Position numbers and translations under genes: made by a program. A DNA stretch of 64,000 nt from NCBI RefSeq assembly GCF_037176765.1, contig NC_090025.1, positions 164,592,822 through 164,656,821 of the forward strand, in the 5' to 3' direction. The notes beneath the pieces were generated by a model. The model saw nothing but the letters and a program-made list of their open reading frames with translations. It was not told the origin of the DNA and made no database searches. This document shows positions 22,829 through 35,532 of the stretch, piece after piece. Source of the DNA: Anolis sagrei. Lineage: Eukaryota > Chordata > Lepidosauria > Squamata > Anolidae. The stretch's first letter is position 1. Every line of letters starts with the position of its first letter.

Positions 22829-23310
22829 CAGTAGTTCCCAACCTTTTTTAAGCAGGGACAACATTGACCAGGGACTGCTTTGGCCAGGGACCGCTTTGAC
22901 CACGGACCTCATGAACAGGGGCTGCATTGACCAGGGACCGCTTTGACCAACGACCTCTTTGACCAGGGACCGCATTGACCAGGGACTGCTTTGACCAATG
23001 ACCGCTTTGACCAAGGACCGCTTTGACCAGAGACCACTTGACCAGGGACCTCTTTGACCAGAGATGCATTGACCAGGGACCTCTTCACCAGGGACCACTT
23101 TGACCAACCACTTTGACCAGGGAGCACTTGAACAGGGACCTCTTTGACCAGGGACCCCTTTACCAGGGACTGCATTGACCAGGGACCCCTTCACCAGAGA
23201 CCACTTGACCAGGGACCACATGAACAGGAACCATTTGAACAGGGAGCACATGACCAGGAAGCACATGACCAAGGACCTCTTTGACCAAGGACGACTTGAA
23301 CATGGCAATT
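22829..23310 (-). repeat. GACCAGGGACC minisatellite (15-16-bp unit) within a hAT-like repeat
   Basis: About 28 loose copies of TTTGACCAGGGACCGC follow the hAT-like end GCAGTAGTTCCCAACC (22829). The minus strand stays open for 166 codons across the array (repeats of SLVKAVPGQ, GPWSK). That is a by-product of the repeat, not a gene: there is no start context, no homology and no splice support. Confidence 0.85.
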
Positions 23311-23468
23311 TAAGCTTTGTCAAACTGTATTACTACTGCAGCAGGTAAACCTACCGTGGTTAACTGCCACCCATTCCAGACAGAGCCCTTGCTTCACATC
23401 ATTCAATTTCCTTGTTGATCAAAGGAAGTGCCCCTTATTGTGCTTGTGAATGGTCCTCAATGTGACTT

Positions 23469-23633
23469 TGACTTACTGCCACTCCATAAATAAAATTCCT
23501 GGGTGTTGTAGTTGGGTGAAGCACCAGCACTCTTTTGTGGAGGCTAAAGACCTATTACAACTACACCTCCCAGGATCGGGGAGCATGGAGCCATGGCAGT
23601 TAAATCAGCACCAGACTGTATTAATTCTACAGT
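23469..23633. mobile_element. CATCTACACTG MITE (family 2), left end lost
   Basis: GTGAAGCACCAGCACTCTTT, ACAACTACACCTCCCAGGAT, GCCATGGCAGTTAAATCAGC and TGTATTAATTCTACAG match the family core and right arm. Confidence 0.65.
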
Positions 23634-23689
23634 TGTTGCTGTCATTAACTGCCATCCAGTTGACACATGGGCCTAACTAGTAAAGGGAT

Positions 23690-23965
23690 GTGCAGGTCAC
23701 GTATTGCACTTGTTAATGGCCCTAAAGTTGACTTATTATGGCAACCCCATTCATGAAGGACCTCCAAATTGCCCTGTCATCAGCTCAGGTCTGGCAGACA
23801 CAGGGCTGTGGCTCCCTTGATTGAGTCTATGCATCTGCCGTGTGGCCTTCCCTTCTTCCCACTGCCTTCTACCTTGCCAGATATTATTGCCTTTTCTAGT
23901 GAGTCATGTCTTCTCATGATATGGCCAAAGAAGGACAGCCTCAGTAGAGTCATCTTGGCTGCTAT
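23690..23965 (-). mobile_element. BovB/RTE LINE fragment, antisense
   Basis: Antisense of the RTE ORF2 end: the minus strand around 23960-23870 encodes a KMTLLRLSFFGHIMRRHDSL-like string and then GRPHGRCID. ORF2 is otherwise absent. Confidence 0.7.
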
Positions 23966-24007
23966 GATAAACTAAGGGAGCAAGGTGCTTTGAATGCAAT
24001 TTCCCTT

Positions 24008-24080
24008 CTTCTTGGCAGGGGGTTGGACTGGATGGTCCACGAGGTCTCTTCCAATTCTGTGATTCTATGATTCTATAAAG
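24008..24080 (+). mobile_element. CR1 LINE 3' tip
   Basis: CAGGGGGTTGGACTGGATGG, CGAGGTCTCTTCCAATTCTG, then GATTCTATGATTCTATA, the classic CR1 octamer tail. Confidence 0.85.
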
Positions 24081-24181
24081 CAGTCTGCTATTGCTCTCAG
24101 ATCCTGAGACCTAACTAGCCATAGGATTCATTGCAGCAGGACTACTCTTCTTTTAATTCTATTTATATAGCACCATCACTG

Positions 24182-24410
24182 TGCTTTTGCTGTCTGCCTT
24201 CGAGTCATTTCCAACCCTAAGGTGACCCTATCTTAGGTTTTTTTTCTGAAAAAGGTTTGTTCAGAAGAGGTTTGACATTGCCGTCTTCCAAGGCTCAGAG
24301 AGAATGACTTACCCAAGGTCACTCAGACGGTTTCATAGCTGAGTATGAATTTGAACTCTGGTCTCCAGCATCTAATGCTTAAACCACTGCACAACGTGAC
24401 ACTTTCCAAG
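24182..24410 (-). mobile_element. tRNA-derived SINE with BovB-like tail, antisense
   Basis: On the minus strand: head GTTGTGCAGTGGTTTAAGCA, B-box-like GAGTTCAAATTC, core GAGTGACCTTGGGTAAGTCA, tail GGTTGGAAATGACTCGAAGG. Confidence 0.7.
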
Positions 24411-24577
24411 TGCAATAAAAGTGTCCCACCCTTCGGCTTGGGAATCAAATTTAGGCATGACAGTTCTGGGCCTAAGCAGTCTGCTTATTATCGCCTGCCA
24501 ATACATGGATGAATGCTTCATCAGATCCAACATGGGATGTTAGTGTACGCAACTCTTATGATCACTTCCAACTATAG

Positions 24578-24712
24578 CAGTGGTCCTCAACCTGTGGGTT
24601 CCCAGGTGTTTTGGCCTACAACTCCTAGAAATCCCAGCCAGTTTAGCAACTGTTAGGATTTCTGGGAGTTGAAGGCCAAAACATCTGGGCACCCACAGGT
24701 TGAGGACCACTG
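24578..24712. mobile_element. palindromic hAT-like MITE with 8-bp target duplication
   Basis: CAGTGGTCCTCAACCTGTGG at one end and its inverse at the other, with AACTATAG / AACTACAG (24570-24577, 24713-24720) as an 8-bp duplication with one change. Confidence 0.85.
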
Positions 24713-25399
24713 AACTACAGTGGCCCCTTGGTGCTTGTTAGGGTTTAGTTCCAGGACCTTCCATGGATATCAAAACCATAGATGCTCAAGTCTCCTTATA
24801 TAATGGCATAGTAATATGCTAAAATCAAGGTTTGCTTTTTGGAATTTAAAAAATGTTGAATCTTTTGATATAGAAGGACAATTGTATATGACTGTATTCT
24901 TTACCTAAGATCCATATTAATTCCTACCCTAGACCTTTTTTCTTGCAACAATGTGTGGTTAGCATTTCACCCTTTGTTCACACACATACCCAGGTCCTGA
25001 CCAAGAAATGCAAATAATTGGCAAGCCTTTGGAATCTATTTTACTTTATTAGAATTAACTGTATTATGTTTGTTTTATAAATGCGATAACTGCATACCTG
25101 TTAGACGACTTGTGTTGTGTAGAAGTTGCCTAGCAACTGGCGTGTTTACCAGCCATCAATGCGGAAAGGTAAGAGGAAAGTAACTGATAGAAACATGGAG
25201 GATGGGAATAGTGCTTGTAAGAGTTTGTCACAGTGTTAAACTAGAACACATTGATTTGGGAGGTAACAAGGCCATGTCAGTATTAGTTTTCTTCAAATTT
25301 CATACACGGTAACGTTTTTCTTTGTAGTTTATTGAGTAAAATTTACAGATTAGTTCAAAAAATATATATTCTTTTGGGAAGTTGTATAGTGTGATTAAG

Positions 25400-25740
25400 T
25401 TGCCAGAGTGGTATAGTGGTTTGAATGTTGGACTACGAGTGCATCTACACCATCAAATTAATGCATCTTGACACCACTGGCATGGCTCAATACTATGAAA
25501 TCTGGGAGCTATAGTTTGGTAAGGCACTAGCTCTCTTTGGCAGAGAAGACTAAAAGACTTGTAAAACTATTTCCATGATTCCATATCATTAATTTTACAG
25601 TGTAGGGGCACCCTATGACTCTAGAGACCAGGATTCAAATTCCCGTGTGGCCATGAAAACCCGATGGATGACCACGGGCAAGTCGCACACTCTCAGTCCC
25701 AGAAAATCCTGTGATGAGAATACAACAAATCAGAAATAGT
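25400..25740 (+). mobile_element. tRNA-derived SINE split by a family-2 MITE
   Basis: Head GAGTGGTATAGTGGTTTGAA at 25409 and GTTGGACTA at 25427, then after the insertion (about 25440-25613) ATGACTCTAGAGACCAGG and B-box ATTCAAATTCCCG, core GGGCAAGTCGCACACTCTC. The MITE ends are AGTGCATCTACACCATC and ACAGTGTAGGGGCACCC. Confidence 0.75.
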
Positions 25741-25789
25741 TTAAAGGTACAGAACAACTAGGGATGGGGGGCTCCTTCTGTTCTATTCT

Positions 25790-26158
25790 AGTGAGCATTG
25801 ACCTTGAGTTTTGAAGTTGTAGTTGTAGTTCACCTACATACAGAGGGAACTGTGGACTCAAACAATTATGGATCTGGACCAAATTTGGCACAAATACTCA
25901 ATATGCCCAAATGTGGACACTGGTGGAGTTTGGGGAAAATAGGCCTTGACATTTGGGAGTTGTAGTTGCTGTGATGTATATTTCAAGTACAATCAAAGAG
26001 TATTCTGAACCACTCAAACAATAGAATTGGGCCAAACTTCCCACACAGGACCCAATGATCAACAGAAAATACTGTATTTTCTGATGGTCTTTGGTGACCC
26101 CTCTGACACCCCCTCGTGACCCCCCACGGGGGTCCCAACCCCCAAGTTGAGAAAAACG
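25790..26158 (-). mobile_element. hAT-ended element with internal ~137-bp repeats, antisense
   Basis: The end GTCCCAACCCCCAAGTTGAG is hAT-like. Inside (minus strand) are CCAAATTTGGTCCAGATCC and GTAGGTGAACTACAACTACA, the same module that is tandemly iterated at 39139-39880. Confidence 0.65.
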
Positions 26159-26182
26159 GGATTAGAGTATGTAAAATGCTGG

Positions 26183-26513
26183 GGGCCCCTCATGGCACAG
26201 CGGGTTAAACCACTGATCTGCTGCACTTGCTGACTGAAAGATTGGAGGTTCGAATCCAGGGAGTGGGGTGAGCTCCTGATGTTAGCCCCAGCTTCTGACA
26301 ACCTAGCAGTTCAAAAACATGCAAATGTGAGTAGATCCATAGGTACTGCTTCTCCAAGAAGGTAAAGGCACGCCATTTAGTCATGCTGGCCACATGGCCT
26401 TGGAGGCATCTATGGACAATGCTGGCTCTTCAGCTTCGAAATAGAGATGAGCACCCCTACCCGCCCAGAATCAGACATGACTAGACGTAATGTCAGGGGA
26501 AACCTTTACCTTT
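26183..26513 (+). mobile_element. full-length Sauria-type SINE with 15-bp target duplication
   Basis: GGCCCCTCATGGCACAGCGG (A-box), GGTTCGAATCCAGGG (B-box), AAAACATGCAAATGTGAGTA, GCCTTGGAGGCATCTATGG and tail AAACCTTTACCTT. TATGTAAAATGCTGG flanks it at 26168-26182 and 26514-26528. Confidence 0.95.
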
Positions 26514-26528
26514 TATGTAAAATGCTGG

Positions 26529-27895
26529 TATGTATAAGCTGTATTAAGATTTTAAAAATCTGTTTATGTTTCGTCTTAAATACCACGTACTTTCCTGACC
26601 TAGATATAGGCTCTTTATTTTCTTATTTTTTGAAAAATTGTTAATTGTATATTCTGATTTTTTTTTAAAGCAAAGACTTGCCAATAAATAAATAATAAAC
26701 AGACAAGCACTCCCATAAAGTTACTGTACCAATTCATTGGCTTTGGAATGCACACCTTGTCCATTCTCCCAGGAACCCAACATAAATACCGGTTAAACCG
26801 GAGAAACTGGAAAGAGGAGTTATGCAAAGTGGATGTGTGTTCAGTAGCACTGTTCTATGTGCGACTTAAGGCAACTCCATTAATTTCATAGGGTTTTTTC
26901 GGTAAGGAATACTCAGTGGTGGTTTTGGCACTTCCTCTATCTGAAATACAGAATTATAGCATATGGCATTCTTTGACCGTTTCTTTTCGAAATGTTAACC
27001 AGGGCTGATCATGCTTAGCTTCCAAGATCAGACAGGATCTGGTGCCTTTAGGCACCTACTGTCCCACTAATGCTGGTCCAAGGAGCAAAGTTCATGTGTG
27101 TATAGACATCCCTTATTAATGCTGCAATTAAAAACCTTTGTAATAAGCAATGACCTATAGAAAGCAGCAGTATTTTCTAAAACCAGCATATACAATGAAG
27201 CCATTGTGGTCTCCGAAGTTGAAAGGGCAGGGGTGGGTGAAGAGTAAGGCTGGAAGCTGGGCAAGTCAAACTATGACATAGTTCTTCCAAGGCTTTCTGC
27301 AGGCACTATGCCTGAACCCAGCCAAAAGATTTTCCATCCTTTTTGGTTACAGCACCGTGCTGTTATTGAACAGTTTGTGGCTTCCTGGAATCAAGCACTA
27401 GGTTTACTTACTCCAGTCCTTCTACAGAAGGCTCCTTCTTCTCTTTCCCTGTGTAAATCCTAGCAGAGAACATAACGTACTGATGGGGTTGCTTGGCGTA
27501 GACTCTCCTGAGCGCATATTCCTTAGTAACACCTATATTTGTGGCCCATTCATTCATTATAATCTTTAAACAAATCAGGCCTGCAATGTTCCATCAATTA
27601 ATTGTTTGGATTAATAACTTTTGGGGGGGGGGGAGTTTGGTGAGCTAAATTATGGTGACGTAAATAATCAGACACTACATTTTAAGAATTATTATGGTCA
27701 TACAGATTAAATATACTATTTGTGGATATAGTAATATTAGAAATACAGTATTTAGGCACCAAGTGTGTTAATGAAACTTGTTATAGAAACTGTACACAGC
27801 AAAAATAATATTTGAAGCAATATTTTCATAGAAATGCACCCTATGAATTGGAATCTGAGATAATATTTGTTTTTTAAAATCTATATATCTATTGA
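26529..27895. other. intergenic, nothing recognised
   Basis: Unique-looking sequence between MICALL1 and EIF3L with a 10-G run near 27624. Open frames are short and without coding bias. Confidence 0.5.
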
Positions 27896-27899
27896 AGAG

Positions 27900-28115
27900 A
27901 GAATATTTGTTATTATTGCATGCTTTCAAGTAGTTTCTGATTTATGGAGGACCTATGTTTGGATTTTCTCAAAGAGGATTTGATACCTCCTTCCTCTAAA
28001 GCCAAGGGAGTGTGACTTAGCAAAGCTCACTCAGTGGGTTTCCATGGCTAAGTGGGGTTTTGAACGCTTGTTGCCCAGAGTCCTATTTCAACACTCAAAC
28101 ACTATACCACTCTAG
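27900..28115 (-). mobile_element. old tRNA-derived SINE, antisense
   Basis: On the minus strand: AGAGTGGTATAGTGTTTGAG, then CAAAACCCCACTTAGCCATG and CCATAAATCAGAAACTACTT, the tail region. Divergent. Confidence 0.6.
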
Positions 28116-28154
28116 CTCTTCTAAAATAATGTGCATAATATTTTTCAAAAGCAG

Positions 28155-28405
28155 TTTTGGAGCCCTCAGAGGTGCAATGGGTTAAACTTGTGCCAGCAGG
28201 TGAGCAGTTCAAATCTGGGGAGAGCAGGTTGAGCTCCCTCTGTCAGCTCCAGCACCCCATGTGGGGACATTAGAGAATCCTCCCACAAGGATGGTAAAAC
28301 ATCAAACATCCAGGTATCCCCTGGGCATTGTCCTTGCAGACGGTCAATTCTCTTACACCAGAAGTGACTTGCAGTTTCTCAAGTCGCACCTGACATAAAA
28401 AATGC
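28155..28405 (+). mobile_element. short tRNA-derived SINE (SINE2-like)
   Basis: GGAGCCCTCAGAGGTGCAAT, TTCAAATCTGGGGAGAG, CCTCCCACAAGGATGG and GTTTCTCAAGTCGCACCTGA match the family at 5712-5961. It is more diverged than that copy. Confidence 0.8.
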
Positions 28406-28444
28406 AATTTTAAAATTATTTGTTTCATTAGATTTAATATAAAT

Positions 28445-28515
28445 CTAGTGAGTCGCCTGAGGGCTGAAAAAGGCAGTATACAAATATAGTAAATAAGTAT
28501 AATAAATTAAACTTT
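28445..28515 (+). mobile_element. L2-like LINE 3' tail
   Basis: GAGTCGCCTGAGGGCTGAAA, AGGCAGTATACAAATATAGT and an AATAAATTAAA end. Confidence 0.65.
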
Positions 28516-29751
28516 TCTCAATTGTAGGGAATGCCACAACACAACTGCAACTCTACTTCCCCCTCACCATTGGCAATGCTGGCTAAAGGTAATAGGAATT
28601 GCAGTTCAGTAACTGGAGGGATGGATTCAGTCCTTCTCTGTGAGCTAGGCAATAAACAAGAAGATGGGACAAAGTGCTAATAGATTTGTACATTCTTAAT
28701 GAGATGCACAAAATCCATGAAAGCACAGTACCAAAGGGGAAGAAAAGGCAGACAGCATTAGCATGTCTTGTGTGAATTGCATCACCTCTTTCCATACTGA
28801 TGCAAAACAGATGGTTCAAAACACATGCAACCAGCTGCTTCTCTGCACATTTAACCTCTGAGTAATATGAGAGAGACTTTGCCTCATAGGACTTTTATCT
28901 CAGATCCCAGTCCCATTATATATCCCCTTGGGTTTACTCTCCAGACAAGATGAGTAATTGATGATGTAGTCAAGCCTCTCTTTGGGTGCCTCCATATTTT
29001 GGATAGAACCCCACCCCAAAGGACTCTGATAACAAAAAATTCTAGAGAAGTCAAAAGAAAACCTCAAAGCTTTGCGGATCCACTCCTCCTTAATCTATGT
29101 GTGCTGCTGTAATATGTTGATAGAGTTATGGTGACTCATTGCATATTTCAAAATTACCAGGTTGATGATTCCAACAAGACAAGACACTTCTGAGATTATA
29201 GGGTAGAAATAAAAGTGTAGGTATAAGCTTTCATGGTCATGCAGCAAGTCAGTGGCAGAGTCAACGCTGAAAGTTCTAATTCATGCTTTCTTGGCTTAGA
29301 TCAATAGTGGGCAATGTGCAGCTCGGCAGAAGTTATTAGACTTCAGTTCTCATCATCTCTGACTATAGAGTATATTGTCTTTGGTTACTAGGCACTGGAA
29401 TCCAGCAATATATGGATAGCCGCATAGCTACTTCTGATTTGAACTGTGAGTGTATGACGTGTGATAATGAGCAGAAAAGCACCCCTTTAATTTATGAAAG
29501 CAAGTTTTAGCTTGATTTTATACAATTGTAGAAAACATGTAGAAAAGTAAAAAAAAACAAAAAACCACTCATCAATGCTTAGAGAAAGCAAAACCTAGGA
29601 CTGGCCTTAGAATCCAAAAGAATGTTGGGTACACCTCACATTATCTCCTCATGACATGATAATGATGATGATGATTTTGTGATACAAAATTCAGCATATA
29701 TATCTCGTTTGCTGTATCATACTCTGTTTCTGTGTCAGGAAAACAGCAGCA
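28516..29751. other. intergenic, nothing recognised
   Basis: No element or exon seen in about 1.2 kb; a short ATG ATG ATG microsatellite lies at 29660-29675. Confidence 0.45.
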
Positions 29752-29935
29752 GCAACAACAATAATAACAACAATAATAACTTTATTCTTATATCCCACCA
29801 ACATCTCCTCAAAGGGACTCAGGGCAGCTTACAAATGGCACAAAGTGCCTAAAAACAAACATAAAAGTGAACACAATATAAATACAGTAAAATAAAACAC
29901 ATGCACATACAAAAACATCAATTCAGACACAATCA
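29752..29935 (-). mobile_element. L2-like LINE 3' end, antisense, with AAT/ACA repeat
   Basis: ACAACAATAATAACTTTATT, TATCCCACCAACATCTCC and GGGACTCAGGGCAGCTTACA. Confidence 0.65.
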
Positions 29936-30139
29936 AGCTGTGTCACAAGGGTGTCATGCACTCGTGCAGCAACCTGTGTAATTAATATACATTATACTAT
30001 GTACTACAATCCTCATCTCATTCCTTCTCAACTGTTTCTACGCATACCAATTGTATGCTAAATATTGTCTGCCAAGAGACTGATGATCTAGGCCACTTGA
30101 AAGGAATGTAATTTATCTTTTTACAATATAGAGTATCCT

Positions 30140-31095
30140 ACTTGAAGGCATCACTATTTATTTTTTTGCCATTCTTTTGTGGCAAAATTATTTTTATTCA
30201 GTTAATGGTTCTTTTAATTCAATTCATTGATTCAATTCAATTAATTAATCAAGGTGACTCACAACCATTTAAAACACAATATAACTTTTTAAAAATCATA
30301 TTCGTCCAAAAGTTACAATTAAATCAAAATTAAATTTAAATAAGAGCAAGTTATAAAAGGTAAAAGCAATATTTAAACACATACTTACGCTTGCAAATGC
30401 ACTTGCAACCATCAGTAAAAACTGGGCATTCAGGCTCTGAGTCCAGAACTAGGCTCACGTTTTGTACCTGAAATCTCAATGAGAATGTAAATCCATCTAG
30501 CAAAGTGCTGAATCCCTGTTCCCTGGCTTGTCTTCTGACTTACCAGGAACATTTTTATCTTGTCCATTTTAAGTTTTCATTAGTTTATCCTCATCCAGTT
30601 TGTTACAGACAGCAGACACTGGTGTAGGAGAAATAACCTCATTGGAGTTGGATGGAAAAGGCTAATAGAATTGAGTAGCATCAGCTTAGTAATGACACAC
30701 AAACCCATCCCAGATTGCCTCCCTCAGAAGTTTCATATAGACATTAAAAAACATGGGGGGGGGGGGAGAGAAACATTGAGGGACTTCACTGTCTAAAGCC
30801 TATAGGCTCAAACAAAATCCTGAAGGACTGCAAAGACTGCAGAATACTGCATCCAAGTCTCATCCTAAAGAGGTGGCTCAGAAGGATACCATGATAAGTG
30901 GGATCAAAAGTCACTGAAATGTCCAGCGGAAACAAGAGTGATACATCACCAGACCAGTTCCTTACATCAGTCATCCACCAAGGTGGGCAAAGGACTTTCT
31001 GTCCCATGGCCAGACCTGAAGCCAGACTGAAACCCCTAGAGCTGAAAGGTCACCACATGTTCCAGAACCATGCCCAAGTACAATAAAAAACTAGC
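30140..31095 (-). mobile_element. L2-like LINE reverse-transcriptase fragment, antisense, decayed
   Basis: Read on the minus strand from 31090, it gives LGMVLEHVVTFQL, then GFQSGFRSGHGTE, a degenerate palm region, then NVYMKLLREAIWDGF and ADATQFY where an active copy has YADDTQLY. Many stops and a G-run at 30755. The catalytic aspartate pair is lost. Confidence 0.7.
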
Positions 31096-34000
31096 TCAGA
31101 AATGGACAACTTCTAGATATTGTTAGACTGTAATGCCCATTACCCCTCATCACTGTCTTTTCTCATTAATGGGATTTGTAGGCCAGTAACATCTGGAGAA
31201 ACACAATCTCGCTGCCTTCAAAGAAGGCATTCCATTTTCAAATAAGCCACCCCCCCCCTTTTTTTTAAAGCTTGTTTCCCACCACCACCATTTTGTTGTT
31301 GTTACACTTGATTTCGTCCAAATATTTAGAATTCTCCTTTCATTAAAATGGCAGAATCTCTCCACAACTAGTTGCACAACTGAACAAGCTAAAGTCTAGA
31401 AACACATCAGAAGGAGATTTTCAATGCCACTTTGTTCAGAACTGATGTTCAGAGAAAGGACATGTCTGGAAATTGCCACACATGCCAAGTGCTTGAGGAT
31501 TCTATCAAAAATGTGGTGAGAACAACAATAAAGAACAAATTAATGAAAGCAGCCTCCCCACGAGCTAGACTAAAACTCCTGACCTTCAGATAATTGGGAT
31601 GCGGGTGGGTGGAAAATGTAGACATGCCGGACTCAAATTATAATTATTTTGAGGAATGGGAAAAAAATAGGTTGCTCAATTGCCTTAGCTAAAACAAGCA
31701 CTTTTTCTTTTTCCTGATTAAGAGTCTTTTAAAAATGGAATAAAGGTACATAGAGAAACCAGTGTTTATCAGGTGAAAATAACAGTCCCATCACACACTC
31801 ACCACCACCACCATCACCACGCAACTGTCCTGATTTCTCAAGAACAGTCCTGGGTAATAATTTGTTACCCCACTTTTTTTAGACTCCTCGATTAATCTTC
31901 AATTGTCCCATTTTTCAGCTCTTCTAAAGTGTCACACTTTCTCTCTTTGTTCCTGGCTTACTTTAGTTGTTGCAAGCAGGGTTCAAAGTGCAGCAGCTGG
32001 CATTGAATTAGCTCAGTGGGGAAGAAATAGGCAAAATATTGATCTTCCCAGTAGTTGCAGACAAAAACAAACTGCTTCTACACCTCCGGGTCAAAAGTGG
32101 GAAACTCATTGTTTCCAGGAATAGGAGTAGTCCAAGGTTCCACCATGGGTCAATGAGAAAGAAGTGATGGAAGTTGTAGTCCAACATCATCTGAGATACC
32201 AGAGGTTCCCCACTTCTCCTTTAGAGTATATCTGCTGCTAAAAGGTCAGAAAAATGAGATTCAAAGACACTCTATACATTGGTAAGAAAATGTATTTCCA
32301 GCTTCAGGACAGTGAACATGTTCTGAATTCCAAACTCCACCGTTTTCTGCTATCCAAGTCAATGACAAATATATTATTTAATCCTGCAGTTTAAGAAAGG
32401 CAAGGCAAGTGCTGCCCACAGTAGGAATGGAAAAAATGCTGGTCTCAAGATATGGCTGGATTGCAACTCCCAACGTTCCTTCCTGTTGACTATGCTGGTT
32501 AGAGCTGCTAGGAATTACAGTTCAGCTATCCCAAACAAAACAGGATCTGTGTCATTTGCTATTAACATCAACCTTTGATGAACACATAGATCTCACCAAG
32601 CAGATGGGAATCTAGAAGTAACACAGAAACGAGGCTTGATATAGTCAAACTATCTTGACTTAACATCAATGGAACATTAAATGTGCTCATTAGCAAAGTA
32701 TCCCTGTATCCCACACAGTTGCTTTACAAAGAAGTGTTTCATTGGGCTGGAACATAGATTTAACAGAACTGAGAAGTGTTGTTTTTTGGACTGTAACTCC
32801 CATAATTTCCCAATCTGACTATACCACCTGAAGAATTTTGAGAGTTGTAGTCCAAATAAGTACATTTCCCAGACTCTGAATATCAGGTTGCCAAAACTCC
32901 AAGGCCAAAACCAATCTCACACAGGTATCAAAGTTGGCATATATTGATCAAGAATCAATTTCAAAAAGCGGCCAACAATATGTCCTCTTGGCTCATATGG
33001 TATGATGTTTAAGTTGGATTTGATTTTGTTTTAGGATGTATATTTTGCTCTGAGTGATTGACACTATCAATTTGTAATATTAGCAATCTAATTCCAATAT
33101 CTCATTAATGAGAACTCTCTAATCAAACTGGACTGGTTTTTGCCCACTCAGCTACAATCAGCCTTCAGATTTTGTCGTAGTAGCTCAGCCTGGAGATGGG
33201 AATTAAAAAGTAAGGTTGCTCCATAGAGACTTCAGCAGCATTTCAACAACTGGACTTTTGTTCATGAGGCTGCATGCTCTAAATTCCTTTTGCTCCAGTT
33301 GGTGCCAGGCACCGGCTTGGATGCAGCCCAGCTTTCCTCCCACAGCAAAGAGCAACTGGTCCGATTTCTTTCATGCAGGGCAACTGTGGCGAGTGAAGAA
33401 AATTTATTGTAAGTTTTCAGTGCTTGTTGTTAACGCAGAAAAATCCATTCTGGGCAAGTGTGCACATGATTCCCCCATTCCCAATACTTTTATCAGAAAG
33501 ATGTACAGCTCCCATAATTAAACACTGTGCCAAGTTCACTACATCTGTTAAGTTTGATCAGACCTGCTAAAAAGTTAACCACATGCTCATCATGGTGCGG
33601 TTTGCTGACACCTTGTTTGTTATGATATGCGAACCCACCTCTGCAAACAAGCCACAGTTTGCAAGCAAGCAATAAACCATAATTTGAATTTATGGTTTCT
33701 TGTTTACTAAATGATCCACTTGGATGGAATATTTCAATCCGCAGAATTGCATTTCATTTTAGAATTCACACAAAAGTAGTCCTACATGGTAGGGCTTTTA
33801 ATAAAACAACAACATGGAGTGTGAACAATTTAGTCAAGTTTCAGCCACTTGCAATGCACACTTGCTCTTTTTTTAAACAGACATAAACAACTTTAATAAA
33901 TAACACTCCTTCCAAATTTATTGCTGTTTGGTATTGATGCATTTTCTTCATGTCGTGGCTATGTAATGTGCAGAGACATAAATGTTCTGAGCCATTTTTA

Positions 34001-34229
34001 AAAGAAAAGATGAAGTCAGAAGCAGAAATTACATAATCTGACTTCGCTAGAATGGGGGAATTGGAATTTTTAATGGATTCAAGGATATAGAGACATGTCA
34101 GTGAACAGAACTTCTGACAATGAATTCACGATTTAGAAACTATTTGTACATCAGTCAACTCTATCTTTTCTGTTAAGTCTTTGCTAGCGGGAAGGATTTT
34201 TGTTTAGAAGATTGCACAATTGACAATTA
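31096..34229. other. intergenic, mostly unrecognised
   Basis: About 3.1 kb with only traces of palindromic MITE (TTTTTTGGACTGTAACTCCC near 32779 paired with GAGAGTTGTAGTCC near 32840). I see no gene-like frame. Confidence 0.45.
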
Positions 34230-34440
34230 GAATAGTTCTTGATTACGTTTTTGAACTGTGTGGTTTTAATGTTAATTTTAAGATGTTTTAATTTTTATAG
34301 TTTTAATGTAAATGTGTATTTTAATTGGTCGTCTGTTTTATATGGCATTAAATTGTTGCCGCATGTAAGCTGCCCTGAGTGCCCCTCGGGATGAGAAGGG
34401 CAGGATATAAATATGATAATCAATCAAACAAACAAACAAA
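34230..34440 (+). mobile_element. L2-like LINE 3' end
   Basis: TTTTAATGT-rich 3' UTR, then GTAAGCTGCCCTGAGTGCCC, TCGGGATGAGAAGGGCAGGA, TATAAATATGATAA and a CAAACAAA tail. Confidence 0.75.
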
Positions 34441-35530
34441 CGATTCATGTTGAACGGATGGTGAAAAACAGACTTTTGGTGTGCCATTGCACTAATGTAT
34501 CTGCAATAAACAAAAACTTGAGCTGGGAAAGAGTGGGATTCTACTCTAGCTGATCCTACTGTTGCAGCCTGTGCCTGTTTATACTGTATCAGGCAAGGTA
34601 AAAATCTCCCAAAATCTCTCTAAAAAGTCCACGTGTGAACAGCAAGACAGAGAAAAGGGGAGATCAGAGAAGAATGCCTGATGAGCTACCACCATATGTT
34701 AAAAAGCACAGATCTAAAAGTCAGGCTACTTCAAAATAAGCTCCCCTGATATCACTGGAGCCTAGTTTAAGTGGATAAATGAATTTTATTGTTTTATTTA
34801 TCTACCAAGAGGTCTCATTCCAATTTTTGTCCATTCCTGCCTTAATGCATGTTAGAAATAAAAACAACCTTATTCCCTCTTTATCTGTTATCATGAAGAC
34901 ATGGCAACCTTTATGCTTGAGAATCATGACATCAACAAAAAAGATCCTATAATCCTGAAACTTCTATGTGTACATCTGTTAGCTCAATGTGCAATATCTT
35001 CACTTAGGATGAATGTCTGGCAAATGTCTGTGCTCAAGCATTAATATCAGCCACAATGTTTTTTAAATAGAATGCTGTTTTGCATTTTCAGCCATATATG
35101 CCTTCAAGAGTTGCGGCATGTATCATGTATAAATACCTACCAGAAAATGAAAGAAAATGCACGCAGCTTCCTCAGATATCCTAATATAAATGAAAGACAA
35201 AGATTTGCTCCTTTGCCATGAATCTTTAAACAGAGGAGTATAACTTATTTTCTCAGGCAAGACCTTTAGGGCTTGCAGTTTGTGTATGAGCATTGCTCAA
35301 GATGCCCCCCCCCCCCAAATAAGGCACAAATGTTTTGCCAACAGGTGCCAGCATACTGAATGTGCAAATGAAATTATTTTCTATCACAGCTTCACATTCT
35401 TTCTCTCAGGGAGGAAAAAAGATAGAACAATCCTGAACAAATTGCTCATGTTCTTCCAGTGACACTGTCTCATCAACACCATGAGCCTCCTGATATCTAC
35501 TATCTTTACTCATACAGTGGAGGCTATCAT
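34441..35530. other. intergenic, nothing recognised
   Basis: No element or exon seen; contains a 10-C run at 35304-35313. Confidence 0.45.
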
Positions 35531-35532
35531 TG

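Noticed and set aside
22823-23323. 166-codon open frame on the minus strand
   Set aside because: It is generated by the GACCAGGGACC minisatellite; residues repeat with the DNA unit and there is no gene-like start or homology.
26183-26260. tRNA-like A and B boxes
   Set aside because: These are SINE heads; there is no complete cloverleaf, and SINE bodies and target duplications follow.
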